DNA of 64,000 bases, taken from the NCBI GenBank assembly GCA_020205615.1, contig CM035152.1:114570111-114634110 (forward strand), given 5' to 3'. The stretch is from Panax quinquefolius (taxonomy: Eukaryota > Streptophyta > Magnoliopsida > Apiales > Araliaceae). A program made the position numbers and the translations under genes. The notes beneath the pieces are model-generated. The model did no database searches and had not been told where the DNA came from. It saw only the letters and a list, made by a program, of their open reading frames with translations. Below are positions 35,043-46,883 of this stretch, piece after piece (within the stretch, counting starts at the first letter, position 1; every line of letters begins with the position of its first letter).

Positions 35043-35274
35043 GACAATTATATATTATTAGGAATTGCATATTCAAATTTGATGTTGAAAGTAAATAAAA
35101 ATGCTTATATGTAAAGTCCTTCAAAGAACATATGTACAAGGACTTAGGTGATCGATCAAAATTGTTAAGTTGATCTATGCTTTATGTTTATCATTCTGTA
35201 ATGAATGTATAGAAGAAAAGATCAAAGCTGTTAGGTTGATATATTTTGAGATGTAATAGATAGGCTTCAACAGA

Positions 35275-35580
35275 ATCGTAGTCTGTTGAGCCAGCCAAGG
35301 GATTGCAGAAGCAAAGGCAGAATCGTAGAGTATCGAGAAAGTTGCTATAGAATCGTAGTCTGCTTTGGAGGGCCTCACTCAGAATCGTAGAGTTGGTCCA
35401 AGCGCCTATCGAGCCAAGTCAAGAATCGTAGTCTGCTCTTGGAAGCGTAGAGTCTGCAAAATAAGCAAGTAAAGATCGTAGTCTACCAGTGCATAAGAGA
35501 AATCATAGTGTTCTCCTTATCAGGTTGATTCAAGCATGAACATGACAAGACACCATGATCATGATCGTAGTGCAACTCCT
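35275..35580 (+). repeat. Cluster of ATCGTAG motifs in copia LTR
   Basis: ATCGTAG occurs exactly at 35275, 35322, 35352, 35384, 35425, 35475 and 35574, with variants at 35444 (AGCGTAG) and 35502 (ATCATAG). Most copies extend as AGAATCGTAGTCTG or AGAATCGTAGAGT, in partly alternating order. All are upstream of the TATA-like box. Sirevirus LTRs are known for repeated short conserved motifs in this region. Confidence 0.8.
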
Positions 35581-35915
35581 GTCAGCATCAGAAGCATCGA
35601 GCCTTGTCCATTTGTTGAAGATTAAATTACAACAAATGTGGAATGAATTATAGACATTGAGACTCTCGGGAATCCCAATGACCTAACACTTATCCTTAGT
35701 ATATAATGAAGAAATGTATTGAAGAAGCTAAGGAAAGTACTACATGTCTGCTGAAAACACCTTTTAGGTGTTAGGTGAGGTAGCAGTCTGATGTGTTAGT
35801 GGGTCAGACGGCTGAATAGAAAATTTCCAGGAAGTCACCATTAGTGCTCAGAAATGTCTAATGCATTTAATGCTTTAATGGATGCTTTCCAACGGACATA
35901 TTTCAAAGGCTCCTT

Positions 35916-35923
35916 TATATACA
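35916..35923 (+). promoter_or_regulatory. TATA-like box of copia LTR
   Basis: TATATACA lies in GGCTCCTTTATATACAAATC, about 560 bp before the LTR end. Position and sequence fit a retrotransposon core promoter. Confidence 0.45.
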
Positions 35924-36479
35924 AATCAGACGCAGATGCAATAGACAAGAAAGTACACAACAAAAAGTTGAAGAACACTCAACGCCAAACTCTACGATCT
36001 TGAAATAAAGCTTGCTCAGCTACTCAGTTCTTTCGAACACATTCTTAACAGCAACTGAGTAGCACTACCCAAGAACTCAACTCTCATTAAGTGTATTCCA
36101 AGTCTGCTGGACTTGAAGAGTTCTAAGTGAACTAAGAAGTTCCAAGACTGCTAGTCTAAAAGGAATCTAAGTGATTCAAAGATTGTAAAGACATCCTTAG
36201 TGGATTTGCTACACGAGGAGTAGAAGAGTGGACTAGGAGCCTTGAGTGCTCTGAACCACTTAAAAACACTGTGTCTTTTATATTCTCGCTATAACTGCTA
36301 TTTCTGTCATAACTGCTTATCACATATTAACTTGGTTTATCTTAAAGGGGAACACACAAATCTTATATTCCGATGTGGTTAAATCATTAACAAATCTGAC
36401 AAGTATTTTGCAACAGAAAATTTAAAATATCTAATCAACCCCCCTTCTAGATAACTATTTGCCTATGGGAACTAACAAT

Positions 36480-36491
36480 TGGTATCAGAGC
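36480..36491 (+). other. Primer binding site of the copia element
   Basis: TGGTATCAGAGC is the exact complement of the plant initiator tRNA-Met 3' end, two bases after the LTR end ACTAACA. Confidence 0.9.
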
Positions 36492-36530
36492 AGGTTCTCT
36501 CAATCAGCCTATAAAGCTTGAGTAGATCCA

Positions 36531-38637
36531 ATGGCACATCTGATAAGCAAATTCAAGACTGGAGGAGGCAGCAAGCCACCACTGTGCAACAAAGACAAAT
36601 TTGCCAACTGGAAAGTTCGTATGCAAGCCTACATGGACTCAATAGATGAAGAACTATATAAAACTATTATAAATGAGCCCTACATTCCAACAAAGCTTGC
36701 ACCAACTCTAGACGATCCAAGCAGAGTTCAAATTAAGGTTAGAATAAAATGGACTGACAATAAGAAGAAAGCTGTCCAACTCGATAAAAAGGCCAATAAT
36801 ATTTTATTCCAATCTTTAGAAGATTATCTGTTCGAGAATGTGGTCAATAGCAAAACTGCCAAGGAAGTCTGGGAAGTACTACTCATTATGCACAAAGGAA
36901 CTGAAGAAGTCAGAGAAAAAAAGAAATCTCTTATAACTAAACAATATGAAATGTTCACCTATGTTCTAGGAGAAAACGCCACTTCCACTTATGAAAGATT
37001 CAATGTTCTGCTCAACTCTCGTAGAGCTTTTGGAAAGATATATCCAAACAAAGATCTGATCATAAAATTCATGAGAGCTTTACCAATCAAGTGGGATGCC
37101 AAAACCACTGCCATCATAGAATCAAAGAATCTCCAAGAAATGACTGTTTAACAACTCTATGACAAACTTCTTACCTACGAACTGGAGCTGACCCAAAGGG
37201 CAGAGACTCTATCTGAAGGAAGAAAGAAGGACAAAGGAGTTGCTCTCAAAGCAACAGAAACCATCTCCAAAGCTCATGCTAAAAATGATTCTGACTCTAA
37301 GGAAGATGATGACGAGGATATTACAATGCTGGTAAGAAGACTCAAAAGGTTCATGCGTAAAGGCAAAGTAGCAGACCTAATAAATTCAACAACAACAATA
37401 GCCAGGTGCAGATTAATGGCCTATGCTACAACTGCAAGAAGCCTGACTACTTTATTGCAAACTGTAACAAACCTCTTAGAGAAGAGCTCAAGAGAAGAAC
37501 AAATCCAAAGAAGGAGTTCAAAGGCAACAAAACACTCCAAATGAAAGATAAAGGTCTTATAGTCGAAGGATCATGGAGTGACTCAGACAATGACACAACT
37601 CCTGAGTCTGGAGATGATGAAGATCCTCAAGTAGCAAATTTATGTCTAATGGCCAAAAATGCAAAGGAGAAGAAAAGCGCTGACCATCATGAAGTAAGTA
37701 TCAATGAGGTATTTGACTTTAACTCTCCTGATGTGAACTGCACTACATGGTATAACAACTGATCTGAATCAATACATGAAATGGTTCAGAGTTTTATCTA
37801 AAGATTACTCTCTTTTTCAAAAAGAGAAAGTTCAAGAAGAACTGGAAACAACTCTTCTAAGTGCTAAATCTCTCTATAAATTTGAGGCTGAGAATAAACT
37901 CTTAAGACAGACCAATGAACTTAATGCACAAAGAGAGTCAAATCTAACCTCTAAGATTGAGGAACTAGAAAAGACAATCCTAATGTGGAATAGATCCTCT
38001 TCATTCATGGACTTCCTGATCTCAAGTCAGAGAAGTGCATCTGACAAAACAGGTTTAGGTTTTGGGGAATCCACTTCAGAACCATATGTGGAGAAGTTAA
38101 AGGAAACTAACATTAGTAGTGTTTTAAACTTTAATAGAAGCATTACATTTGTGAAATCCTCACAGAAGAAAGAACCAGTCCATCCCTGCTCTTCTGATCC
38201 AACCCATGTTCCAATACAAAATGGATCCCATGCTAGCCTAGGGTTCAGAAAAGAGAAGAGTAACTTAGTCATTACTCTCCAACCTCAAAGGATCGTGGAG
38301 TTGAGTAAAATTAACTCCACGAACCAACCAGGTAGGAATAATAGAGTTAAGTTTCACTCTTCACAAATCATGAATCAAAAAGATACATGGAAGAAGAAGA
38401 ATCAATATAAAGGAAAGACTACCAAAAATCCACATAAGTCAAAATGGATAAAGAATCCACACACACACAAGCATGCATCATGCTAGATGTTTTGTATATA
38501 TGATAAAATTGGTCATAAGGCTACAGTATGTTATAATAATCCTTCGCATAGTAGACCCAAAATCAAGCAGATTTAGGTCCCTAAGGGTACTAACAAGGTA
38601 GGACCCATGCAAGTCTGGGTACCAAAATGAGAGGTTA
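36531..38637 (+). pseudogene. Copia (Sirevirus-type) gag, broken
   Basis: ATG 36531 opens 206 codons with the UBN2/copia gag pattern (FANWKVRMQAYMDSIDEELY; SKTAKEVWEVLLIMHKGTEE; FMRALPIKWDAK) to a TAA at 37149. A zinc knuckle follows near 37422-37465 (LCYNCKKPDYFIANC), in which the usual Gly-His of the knuckle is Asp-Tyr (GAC 37445-37447, TAC 37448-37450). A long charged region (37776-38486) is open. A second CCHC-like site near 38492-38530 lacks one Cys. The end reads MQVWVPK before 38630, a Sirevirus gag/PR border. The product would be the capsid protein. Confidence 0.9.
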
Positions 38638-38639
38638 AT

Positions 38640-38890
38640 CTTACCACAAGAACAGAGCTCCACGATCACAAATTGGTATCTGGACAATGGATGATCAAGG
38701 CACGTGACTGGGAACAAAGACTTCTTGTCTAACTTTATAGAGAAGGAGGGTCCAACAGTCATCTTTGGAGATAATGGCTTTGGCAAGACAAGAGGATATA
38801 GCTCAGCTGGGAATGGTGCATTGTCCTTCGGCAAAGTAACCTATGTGGAAGGGCTAAAGCATAATCTTCTGAGCATAAGTCAACTCTACG
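38640..38890 (+). pseudogene. Copia protease, inactive
   Basis: The active-site region reads NWYLDNG, stop, SRHVTGNKDFLS from 38671. The Asp codon is at 38683-38685, the expected Ser is Asn (38686-38688) and the expected Cys codon is TGA (38692-38694). The next part (VIFGDNGFGKTRGYSSAGNG, KVTYVEGLKHNLLSISQLYD) is well preserved and continues into the pre-integrase region. Confidence 0.85.
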
Positions 38891-39970
38891 ACAAGGGTTA
38901 TCAAGTCAACTTCCTCAACAATCAGTGTCAAGTCAGAGATCTGAAGACCTCTTCTATAAAGCTGACCGGTACAAGAGAAGGGAACGTCTACACTGTTGAT
39001 ATTGCTCAACTAAGCTCTAGTGAGATAATATGCTTTCTTGCTAAAGCCTCTGAAGAAATGAGCTAGCTATAGCATAGAAGATTGTCTTATCTCAATTTCA
39101 AAAGTATGTCAAAACTGGCCTCCAAAGATCTAGTAGCAGGTTTACCCAAGCTCAGCTTTGTCAAAGAAAGGCCATGCAATGCCTATCAGCTTGGAAAGCA
39201 AACTAAGAGCTCATTCAAAGGAAAAGCGATCAACTCAATTGATAAGCCCCTAAAGTTACTCTACATGGATTTTTTTGGGCCAATTCCAACAACAAGCCTT
39301 GGAGGGAAGAGATACTCATTGGTCGTAGTGGATGACTACACCAGATTTACATGGGTGTTCTTTCTAAACTCTAAAGATGAAACAAGCTCTCAACTCATCA
39401 AAATGTTCAAGCTGGTGATGAACGAAAAAGGGGAGAAAATCAAGGCTTTAAGGAGTGATCATGGTAGAGAATTCGACTTCTCTAAGATGGATCAGTTTTG
39501 CACAGACAATGACATCAGTCATAACTTCTCAGCTCCACGAACTCCACAACAAAACGAAGTAGTTAAAAGAAAGAACAGAACGCTGATTGAAGCTGGAAGA
39601 ACACTACTAGCAGCAGATCGTCTGCCTGAATACTTTTGGAAAAAAGCTGTCAATACTGTGTGTTACACTCAGAATAGGTCTCTTGTTCACACTACGTTAA
39701 AGAAGACTCCCTACGAGCTATAGAGAGGAAGAAAGCCAAATGTCAACTACTTCCATGTGTTTTGTTGTGCATGTTATATTCTCAACAATGGAAAATAATA
39801 TCTGACTAAGTTTCAACCCAAGTCAGGCGAAGGAAATTTTCTCGGATATGCAAAAGACAGTAAGGCCTATAGAGTGTTTAATAAGAATATGCTAAGTGTT
39901 GAAGTCTCGATTCATGTCATCTTTGATGAAACAGACTTAGAAAAATATATGCCTCAAGACACTACGATCG
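38891..39970 (+). pseudogene. Copia integrase, catalytic Glu lost
   Basis: The zinc region has HRRLSYLNFKSM and CNAYQLGKQ, the second Cys being Tyr (39184-39186). The core keeps LLYMDFFGPIPTTSLGGKRY with the first Asp and LRSDHGREFDFS with the second. In PQQNEVVKRKNRT the third catalytic residue, normally Glu in VERKNR, is Lys (AAG/AAA codon at 39565-39567). Stops occur at 39064-39066, 39070-39072 and 39721-39723, the last two at Trp positions. Residues after 39721 (GRKPNVNYFHVFCC, DETDLEKYM) complete the domain. Confidence 0.9.
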
Positions 39971-40030
39971 ACAACTCAGATACTACGAACGAGGTGGTCT
40001 AGCTCAACACCACGATCGCAACCCTAGAAG

Positions 40031-41801
40031 ATGAAATCGTCGAGTCTGAAGAAGAGATCGCACAGAGAGCTACCAGACGACGAACCTCTACATCAAGAGA
40101 CAAAGGTTGATCTTGAAGAATTCAAACAAGAAGGCACCAGAACAGATGTTCCAATAGGGAAAAGATGGGCAAGAGATCACACTCAAGACCTGATCATTGG
40201 AGACCCAAATACAAGAGTTAAGACAAGACCTGCCACCCAGAATGAGTGTTTCTATTTGGGTTTTTTGTCTCAAATGGAACCCAAGAAGATAGAAGATGCT
40301 ATGGAAGATTCAAGTTGGATGGAAGCATTGTAAGAGGAATTGAATCAGTTTGAAAGAAGCAAAGTCTGGAGATTAGTCCTAAGACCAAGAAGTCACCCAG
40401 TTATTGGCACCAAATGGGTCTTCAGAAACAAAATGGATAAAGATGGGGTAATCATAAGGAATAAGACAAGACTAGTGGCCAACGTCTATTCTCAAGAAGA
40501 AGGCATCGACTATGACGAAACCTTCACACCTGTTGTCAGACTAGAAGTAATAAGGATATTCCTTGCCTTTGCGGTCCACATGAAGTCCAAAGTCTTCTAG
40601 ATGGATGTCAATAGTGCATTTCTAAATGGTTAACTTCAAGAAGAAGTATATGTGGAGCAACCTCCAGGTTTCATCAATCCAACTCTCTCTAATTATGTCT
40701 ATAGATTAGATAAAGCCTTTTATGGACTTAAACAAGCACCTAGATCATCGTATGAAACACTAACTAACTTTCTTATTGAAAATGGTTTCATTAGAGGTAG
40801 AGTAGATACCACATTATTTCTTAGGAAGCACAAAAATAAAGTCTTATTAGTTCAGATATATTAGATGACATTGTCTTTGGTTCTACTAATGAAAATCTGT
40901 GCAAGAGATTTGCTAAACTTATGCAGAGCAAGTTCAAAATGAGTATGATGGGTGAGCTGAATTTCTTCCTTGGATTATAAGTGAAGCAGAATGATGAATG
41001 TATCTTCATTAACTAAGCCAAATACATTAAAGACTTACTTAAGAAGTATGGCATGGAATCAGCCTCTCCCATGAAAATACCAATTTCTCCAGCAACTAAG
41101 CTTAACAAAGATGAGAAAGGTAAAAGTATTGACATTACTCAATATAGAGGTACGATAGGCTCTCTTCTATATCTAACTGCCAGTAGACCAAACATAATGT
41201 TTGCAACATGTATATGTGCTAGATTTTAAGCTAATCCTAAGGAATCACACTTAAGTGTTGTAAAGAGAATTTTCAGGTATCTCAAAGGCACACCTCACTT
41301 GGGACTTTGGTATCCCAAGAAGTCCTCCTTTGAACTAACAGGATATACAGATACTGATTTTGCAGGCTGAAAGATCGATAGAAAAAGTACCAGTGGCACT
41401 TCTCAGTTGCTAGGAAACAGACTTATGTCCTGGTTTAGCAAGAAGTAAAACTCAGTATCTACCTCAACAACAGAAGCTTAATACATTACTGCTGGTAGTT
41501 GCTATGCTCATATCCTATGGATGAAAAACCAGCTAGCAGTATATGGGTTTGATTTCAAATCTATACCTGTTCATTGTGATAACACAAGTGCGATATCAAT
41601 AACACATAATCCTGCATTCTAGGACTAAGTATATAGAGATAAGATATCATTTTATTAGGGATCATGTCCAAAATGGAACTATATCTTTACAATACATCCC
41701 TATTAAAAATCTACTTGTTGATGTCTTTACAAAACCTTTAGATGAATCCAGATTTAATAAATTGATAAGTGAGTTAGGTATGCTAAATCTACAACCATAA
41801 A
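40031..41801 (+). pseudogene. Copia reverse transcriptase and RNase H, broken
   Basis: After a linker (DHTQDLIIGDPNTRVKTR, about 40174-40230), RT begins with WMEALEEELNQFERSKVW (stop at 40331) and TKWVFRNKMDKDGVI, then EGIDYDETFTPVVRLEVIR. MDVNSAFLNG holds the first Asp and LDDIVFGSTNE (about 40861-40895) the catalytic pair just after a one-base frame change. RNase H shows YTDTDFAG, KIDRKSTSGTSQLLG, SVSTSTTEA and VHCDNTSAISITHNPAF. In-frame stops lie at 40598, 40978, 41014, 41227, 41368, 41446 and 41479. Pol ends at ELGMLNLQP, TAA about 41799-41801. Confidence 0.92.
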
Positions 41802-42399
41802 CTCTATGCTCTAGTTGGTGCTAACCATGCAGATAAAAAGGCTATGTTAAAATTGTAGAGATGACTAAAGAGAAACCACGATCATAAAGCAGTCTCGACA
41901 TGGCAGAAAAACACCCTATGATGACATCATTCCTATTAAATCTAAGCAACCCTTCTGATAAGTGCCTCAGGGACAAACCTGACCCTTAGTTTCAATTTAA
42001 GAGGTTGGCCCTTCCTGAGCTACCTTAACCCAGAAGGAATGTCAAGCCAGAGTTCATCACAAGGACCCCAAGAGACAATGATCGTAGAGCAGGATCAATA
42101 GTGAACTCAATAATCGTAGAGCAGCCTCAACGATCGTAGTATTCCAAAAGGATACACTAGCTCAGAGGGAGCTAAGGGCAGATCAGTACTTTCCACCTTA
42201 CTTAAAATCGTGGAGCTCGGCAGAACTCGACACGTGCCCCACTCTGCAGATCGTGAGGAGGGAAGTTACAAATACAATTTGAGAATGCTTTTTGAAAATT
42301 CACCTTAGAATTTCAAAAGCTCATTTCTCTCTTTCTCAAAAGAAACCCTAGCTTTCAAAACGATTAACCAACCTCTGTTTAAGAAAATCACATTAATCA
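41802..42399 (+). other. Spacer between copia pol and third ORF
   Basis: About 600 bp have no coding signature. It contains three further ATCGTAG motifs (42081, 42113, 42133) and a variant ATCGTGG near 42207, the same word as in the LTR. The end is a plausible leader (AAACCCTAGCTTTC...) before the ATG at 42400. Confidence 0.6.
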
Positions 42400-43581
42400 A
42401 TGGTTGTTTCCAATGTTATATCTGGCTACCAACTCTACTTTGACGAATTTAAGTCAGCTGATCCACAATTCCATAAGATTCTAACTCTTCTAAAGAAAGC
42501 TGGTCTTGAAGAAGCTCTGAGCACCAGCATAAGGATCTACCCAAAGCTGGTGAAAGAGTTCTATAAGAATAGAGTCTTTGAAGACAACATCATCACTACA
42601 AAGGTCAAGGGAGAGCAGATTAGACTCAAAGCTGAAGATATAAACCTAGCTCTAGGTTTTAAATCAAAAGGACTCTCATCTATGATTGTCATCGACTTCT
42701 ATGAAGGTCTGAAGAAGATGCACTATATGAAGTCTCAGAGTGTTAAGGAGTACAAAAAGAAAGAGTTTCCCCAGAAATATGAATTTCTGGCCGACATTGT
42801 TGGAAAGTGCATATGTTGTAAAAGCTCTAGTCACGACTCTGTGAACGAAGTATAACTGAAGCTCATGACAACAATCTGCTTCAGAATTCAACTCAACTAT
42901 GGGGCGCTGCTCATAGATTGGTTTAGGAAGTGGATGCTCAGCTCAAAGAAGATAAAGAGCTCTGGAAAAATGCTCTATGCTAGGTACATAAGCGTAATCC
43001 TACAATATGCTTTGTGTAACAAAATTGGGGATAAGGAAGGAGAACCCATCAACCCCAATAGAAGAATGACCCAACATCTGTTTCAAAACTGGAAAAAAAA
43101 TCCTGCAAAAAATGTAAGGATGATGTCTGAATCCAGTGGAAGGACTGGTGAAGCAAAGGCATCTGGGCTACCAGGAAACATGTCAGTTGTGAAGGAAGTT
43201 GAAGAAGAAGAAGAAATTAATCAAGAGGAACCCATTTCTTTGATCAGAAAAAGCAAGGGTAAGAGAAAAATGAAAGGTCAAGCAACAGAAGAGCCTCAAG
43301 GCTCAACCATTGATGCACCCTAAGAGAGCTCGGGTACTAAAATTCTAAAGGAAATGAAGAAGAAGCAGCAGTCTAAAGAGGAAGAAGATAGAGCCACAAT
43401 CTCTCAGCTGCTTAAGGGAAAATGCAACCACAAAACAAAGAAGTCTTCACTCTACTCAATCGTAGAGTCATTACTGATCGTAGAGTCCAGACTTACAATC
43501 AATCCAGAGGTGGATGCTGAAGTAGTATCTCAGCCTGAACCAACTGTCAGAGCTAAAGTTAAAAATAGTGCCGAGGCTGAG
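42400..43581 (+). pseudogene. Sirevirus third (env-like) ORF, 5' part
   Basis: One frame runs from ATG 42400 to 43581 with two stops (42856-42858 and 43321-43323). The N-terminal half (STSIRIYPKLVKEFYKNRVF, TTKVKGEQIRLKAEDINLAL) matches the plant 'putative plant transposon protein' domain often found in third ORFs and antisense ORFs. The second half is very rich in Glu and Lys. Sirevirus third ORFs have been called env-like, but I see no signal peptide or membrane segment. The frame continues at 47639 beyond a solo LTR. Confidence 0.75.
43577..43581 (+). repeat. Target site duplication CTGAG, left copy
   Basis: CTGAG directly precedes TGTAACACC of the solo LTR and is repeated at 47634-47638 directly after its end (GTCACA). 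A 5-bp duplication is the gypsy/copia integrase signature. Confidence 0.92.
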
Positions 43582-46500
43582 TGTAACACCCCGAAATCCG
43601 GTCTATCTTCACACCCGGATTCCGTACGTTATGAGTACATCATTCATCCAAACATACATCATTATATACTAAAATATAATAACATACATTCTAAATTCCC
43701 AGGTTCTAAAACCTTATAACCTTTCTCATTACAAATAATGATAATTACATTATTCCTTTCATCTTACAAGGGTGACTTTTATCCACCACCAAGGATATAT
43801 AACAGTTCATTAAACTAGTCTATAGTTTAATTTTCATCTTTCTACATTACAAGTCTTCACTTGATCTTCTCGCTCATTCACATTCTAAAAGGCACTTCAA
43901 CTAGATACCATCAGCTTGATCTATACGGGATCCTTAAGTTCTTCTAACATCGTTCGCTGAAAATGTTTTTCATTTAAAGCAAGTGTGAGCATTCAATTGC
44001 TTAGCAAGTCATAGCAGTTGAACAAACAACTTCAAGAGTTTAACATTCATTTAGAACTTTGATAACCGAACTAAGGTTATGAAGTAGATTTAACAATAGG
44101 AATAATCTCAATTCTTATCATTTTAAAACATTAGTCACATTCACTTTGAAATACTTTCATTCTCTACTCTCTTTCATACACATTTTATCTGGCTAGAATC
44201 AATAGCACAGACTTAACAATAACGGTTCATGTATAAATATAACATTCTCATATTGAACAGTTTAATCATAAAATAGTTCATATCATAGAAACATCGAAGT
44301 GTTCACATTGTGGCACAAGGCCTCATACGTTCTACCACCTTGCACAAATATCGCATATTCACACATAGACGGAACTTCTCAAGTTCAACATCTAAGAAGT
44401 TTAAAAAAACTAGCATTTATTTAAAATATGAATGAAGTTAGGAAACTTGCCTTACGCATAGCAACAGCTTACGCTGAACTGCTCATTTCGGTTCCTATGT
44501 AGCACATAAGAAAAACAACACATACACTAATTAGTCATGTATATTTGACTTATGCATTAGTTTGTTTAACTTTACTTCTTAGGGTTCTCGGTCTTGCAAC
44601 CTAAGTTTACGCGACAACTTCCTTTACCGTTCTATGGCTTCATGACATACGGAGATGTCTTACTCAATACATTCATCATCTTTGATGATTTATATTTTTA
44701 TCTTCTTCTTATAACTTTTCTAGGACTTAGTACACATCGCTTCTCTGCTGGTAGTCCATATGGTACTCTAAGTGGTTTCCCACAAACAACCAACAAACAA
44801 GTTCCCGTCTCATCTACACTGCTATCACAGTGAGTTATATCGGTTTCCAGTTTCGTATATACCTTCGCTCTCTGAAGGAATTGTTTAGCCCAGCTCCCAT
44901 ATGTCAACCATCAAAGGTTAGGATTATACTAGAACCTAAATTCATCTTAACTTATCCAAACTATTAAACTATAATGTTCGTTAAGTCAATTTCTTATTCC
45001 TTTCGGCTTTCTGACAACTAAATGCCATACCTCAAGATTCGTTCTTTATCTGACTCACATTCGGCTTTCATTAATCTTATTACCGTTCGATACGGCTTTC
45101 TCGATACCATTCATATGTTACTTAATACCTTTGTCAATGTCTATGTCATACAACCAGGGTATACTTAGCACGTTCGTCCGATGCGAATACGATTCACGAG
45201 GATCGTTTATGTATTCAACGTTCACATTTCTCATCTCTTACACTCTCATTCAACCTTTACTCAAGGTTTTAATCGCTTTCAATCGTTATCCATCCCATGA
45301 ACCCCATGTTCTTTATTCTTTCTTAACGTCGAAGCCATACCGATCGTTGTATGCTAAGACTGATCGTTCATCACAACAACGTTGCATTCACAGCGTCTAT
45401 ACGCTTTACACTTATCTCTCATTACCACAACATAACATCGAAATGTTATTCATTACTTTCGTCACTCAACGCCTAAGGAATCACAATCATAGCAATCCTC
45501 ACGTTCGCTTTATTGCGACTACGATCCCCGGATCTCTGGTTAGTAATCCACAATTACATTCTTTTAATCTTGGTTAATCTTTCCGTTCAACCTTCATTAA
45601 ATGTTTAAAACACTTGATTAGTGTTACATTAGGCGAACTACATGTTCATATTTCCTTCTTGCACATCCCTCAGCAGTTGAGCACTTAAAAGCTCATTACT
45701 GGCCTTTTTCCCTGTATCGGCGCTGCGACGCCACTCTCTTCACTAAGACTCGCAATGCGGCGCGAGTTAGTAGTGTCTGGATCTCCGGTCTGGCATTGCA
45801 GCGCCACCTTACAAGGCATGTCTGGCGCCGTGGTGCCAAGCCCTTCTTCTCGAAAATTTTTCTAAGTGTTAACTTCATTTTGAGACGCTTACTTTCCGAT
45901 CTCATAACTTCTTCGTTATAATTCGAAACGAGGTCGTTCCAAAGCCATTTTCTTCCTTATCTTACGTACTTTGATTACCCATAAACAGAACTTTGTTCTA
46001 AATTCGTTAACATGCCATTCTATTAGCTTAATCTTCGCTCTTTGTTTATTTTACATTTTTAACGTTCTTCGTTCGTTCGTCCGTAATTCGGTCATCCAAA
46101 CTCAGAATTCATTAGTTCTTGAGTCTATGATCACGTTTTATACATTCTCTTACTTTCTTATAAAATCCTACACGTTCGGGTTCATTTATTAACTTTCTAA
46201 TTCTCGCTCGTCTTCTACGAAATTTTCGACATAACTTTGTTATAGCTCCGTTTTAATCCGTTCTTCATGAACGTTTCTACCGTTCCTAACCAAGAAATAA
46301 GCATCTAACTTATACGTGATGGTTTTAAACTTGTCCATCAACAACAATTATACTACGATGGTTTTAAATTTGTCCATCAACAATGTTCTTCATGTGTTCT
46401 TCGTGTTCTTCATTTTTAATCGATATTTTGGATTAAGATTTCACTTTTTCTTGGAATTTGATGTTATATAACATCATTCCTTACTTATTTGACCTACTCA

Positions 46501-46804
46501 TTCATAAGATTCATTCGGATCGCTCAAAATCCTTACGAATCTTATACTTCCTTAAGAAATATATAAACTAAATTCCTAATTCTTATTTCTTCATTTACTT
46601 ACGATTTCAACCATATGATTTCATTCTCAATATCTTTTACTCCTTATTCTCATTAAATCTATATTTTTGAACATAGAAACTTAAAGAAAATTTCTAAGAG
46701 AATAGGTTTCGGATTACCTTTCTCCTTTGATCTCCTTCCGTTGGACAAAGTTTGCTCACGAGCTAACTTTTCCTCTTCCTTTTCTCTTCTTCCTCCCATC
46801 CGAA

Positions 46805-46829
46805 CTCTCTCTCTCTCTCTCTCTCTCTC
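46805..46829 (-). repeat. (GA)n/(CT)n microsatellite in solo LTR leader
   Basis: Twenty-five bases of CT on + (GA on -) lie about 50 bp downstream of the TATA box at 46876-46883 in the LTR orientation. This is the position of an early 5' leader. Confidence 0.85.
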
Positions 46830-46875
46830 AAAGTGTAGGATTTTTAAGAATCCAAACAAATGAGCTTAAGGCTTG

Positions 46876-46883
46876 TTTATATA
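46876..46883 (-). promoter_or_regulatory. TATA box of the solo LTR
   Basis: TTTATATA on + is TATATAAA on -, inside TTTTCTATATAAACAAGCC. It precedes the GA-rich leader, as expected for an LTR promoter on the minus strand. Confidence 0.55.

Larger units (their letters stand above)
35083..36477 (+). repeat. 5' LTR of the copia element
   Basis: It runs from TGTTGAAAG to GGAACTAACA, with terminal inverted TGTT/AACA, followed by ATT and the primer site. A TATA-like TATATACA lies at 35916-35923. The U3 part has a cluster of ATCGTAG motifs. The start is inferred from the TG; the 3' partner is not in the window to confirm it. Confidence 0.8.

Noticed and set aside
36480..36491. Fragment of a tRNA gene
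   Set aside because: TGGTATCAGAGC and the similar sites at 19485, 54047, 58335 and 62803 directly follow LTR ends, so they are primer binding sites; no cloverleaf surrounds them.
45131..45577. 148-codon plus-strand ORF
   Set aside because: It lies in a solo LTR that is oriented on the minus strand, has no recognisable domain, and its Ser/Thr/Tyr/Leu-rich composition is that of random AT-rich sequence.
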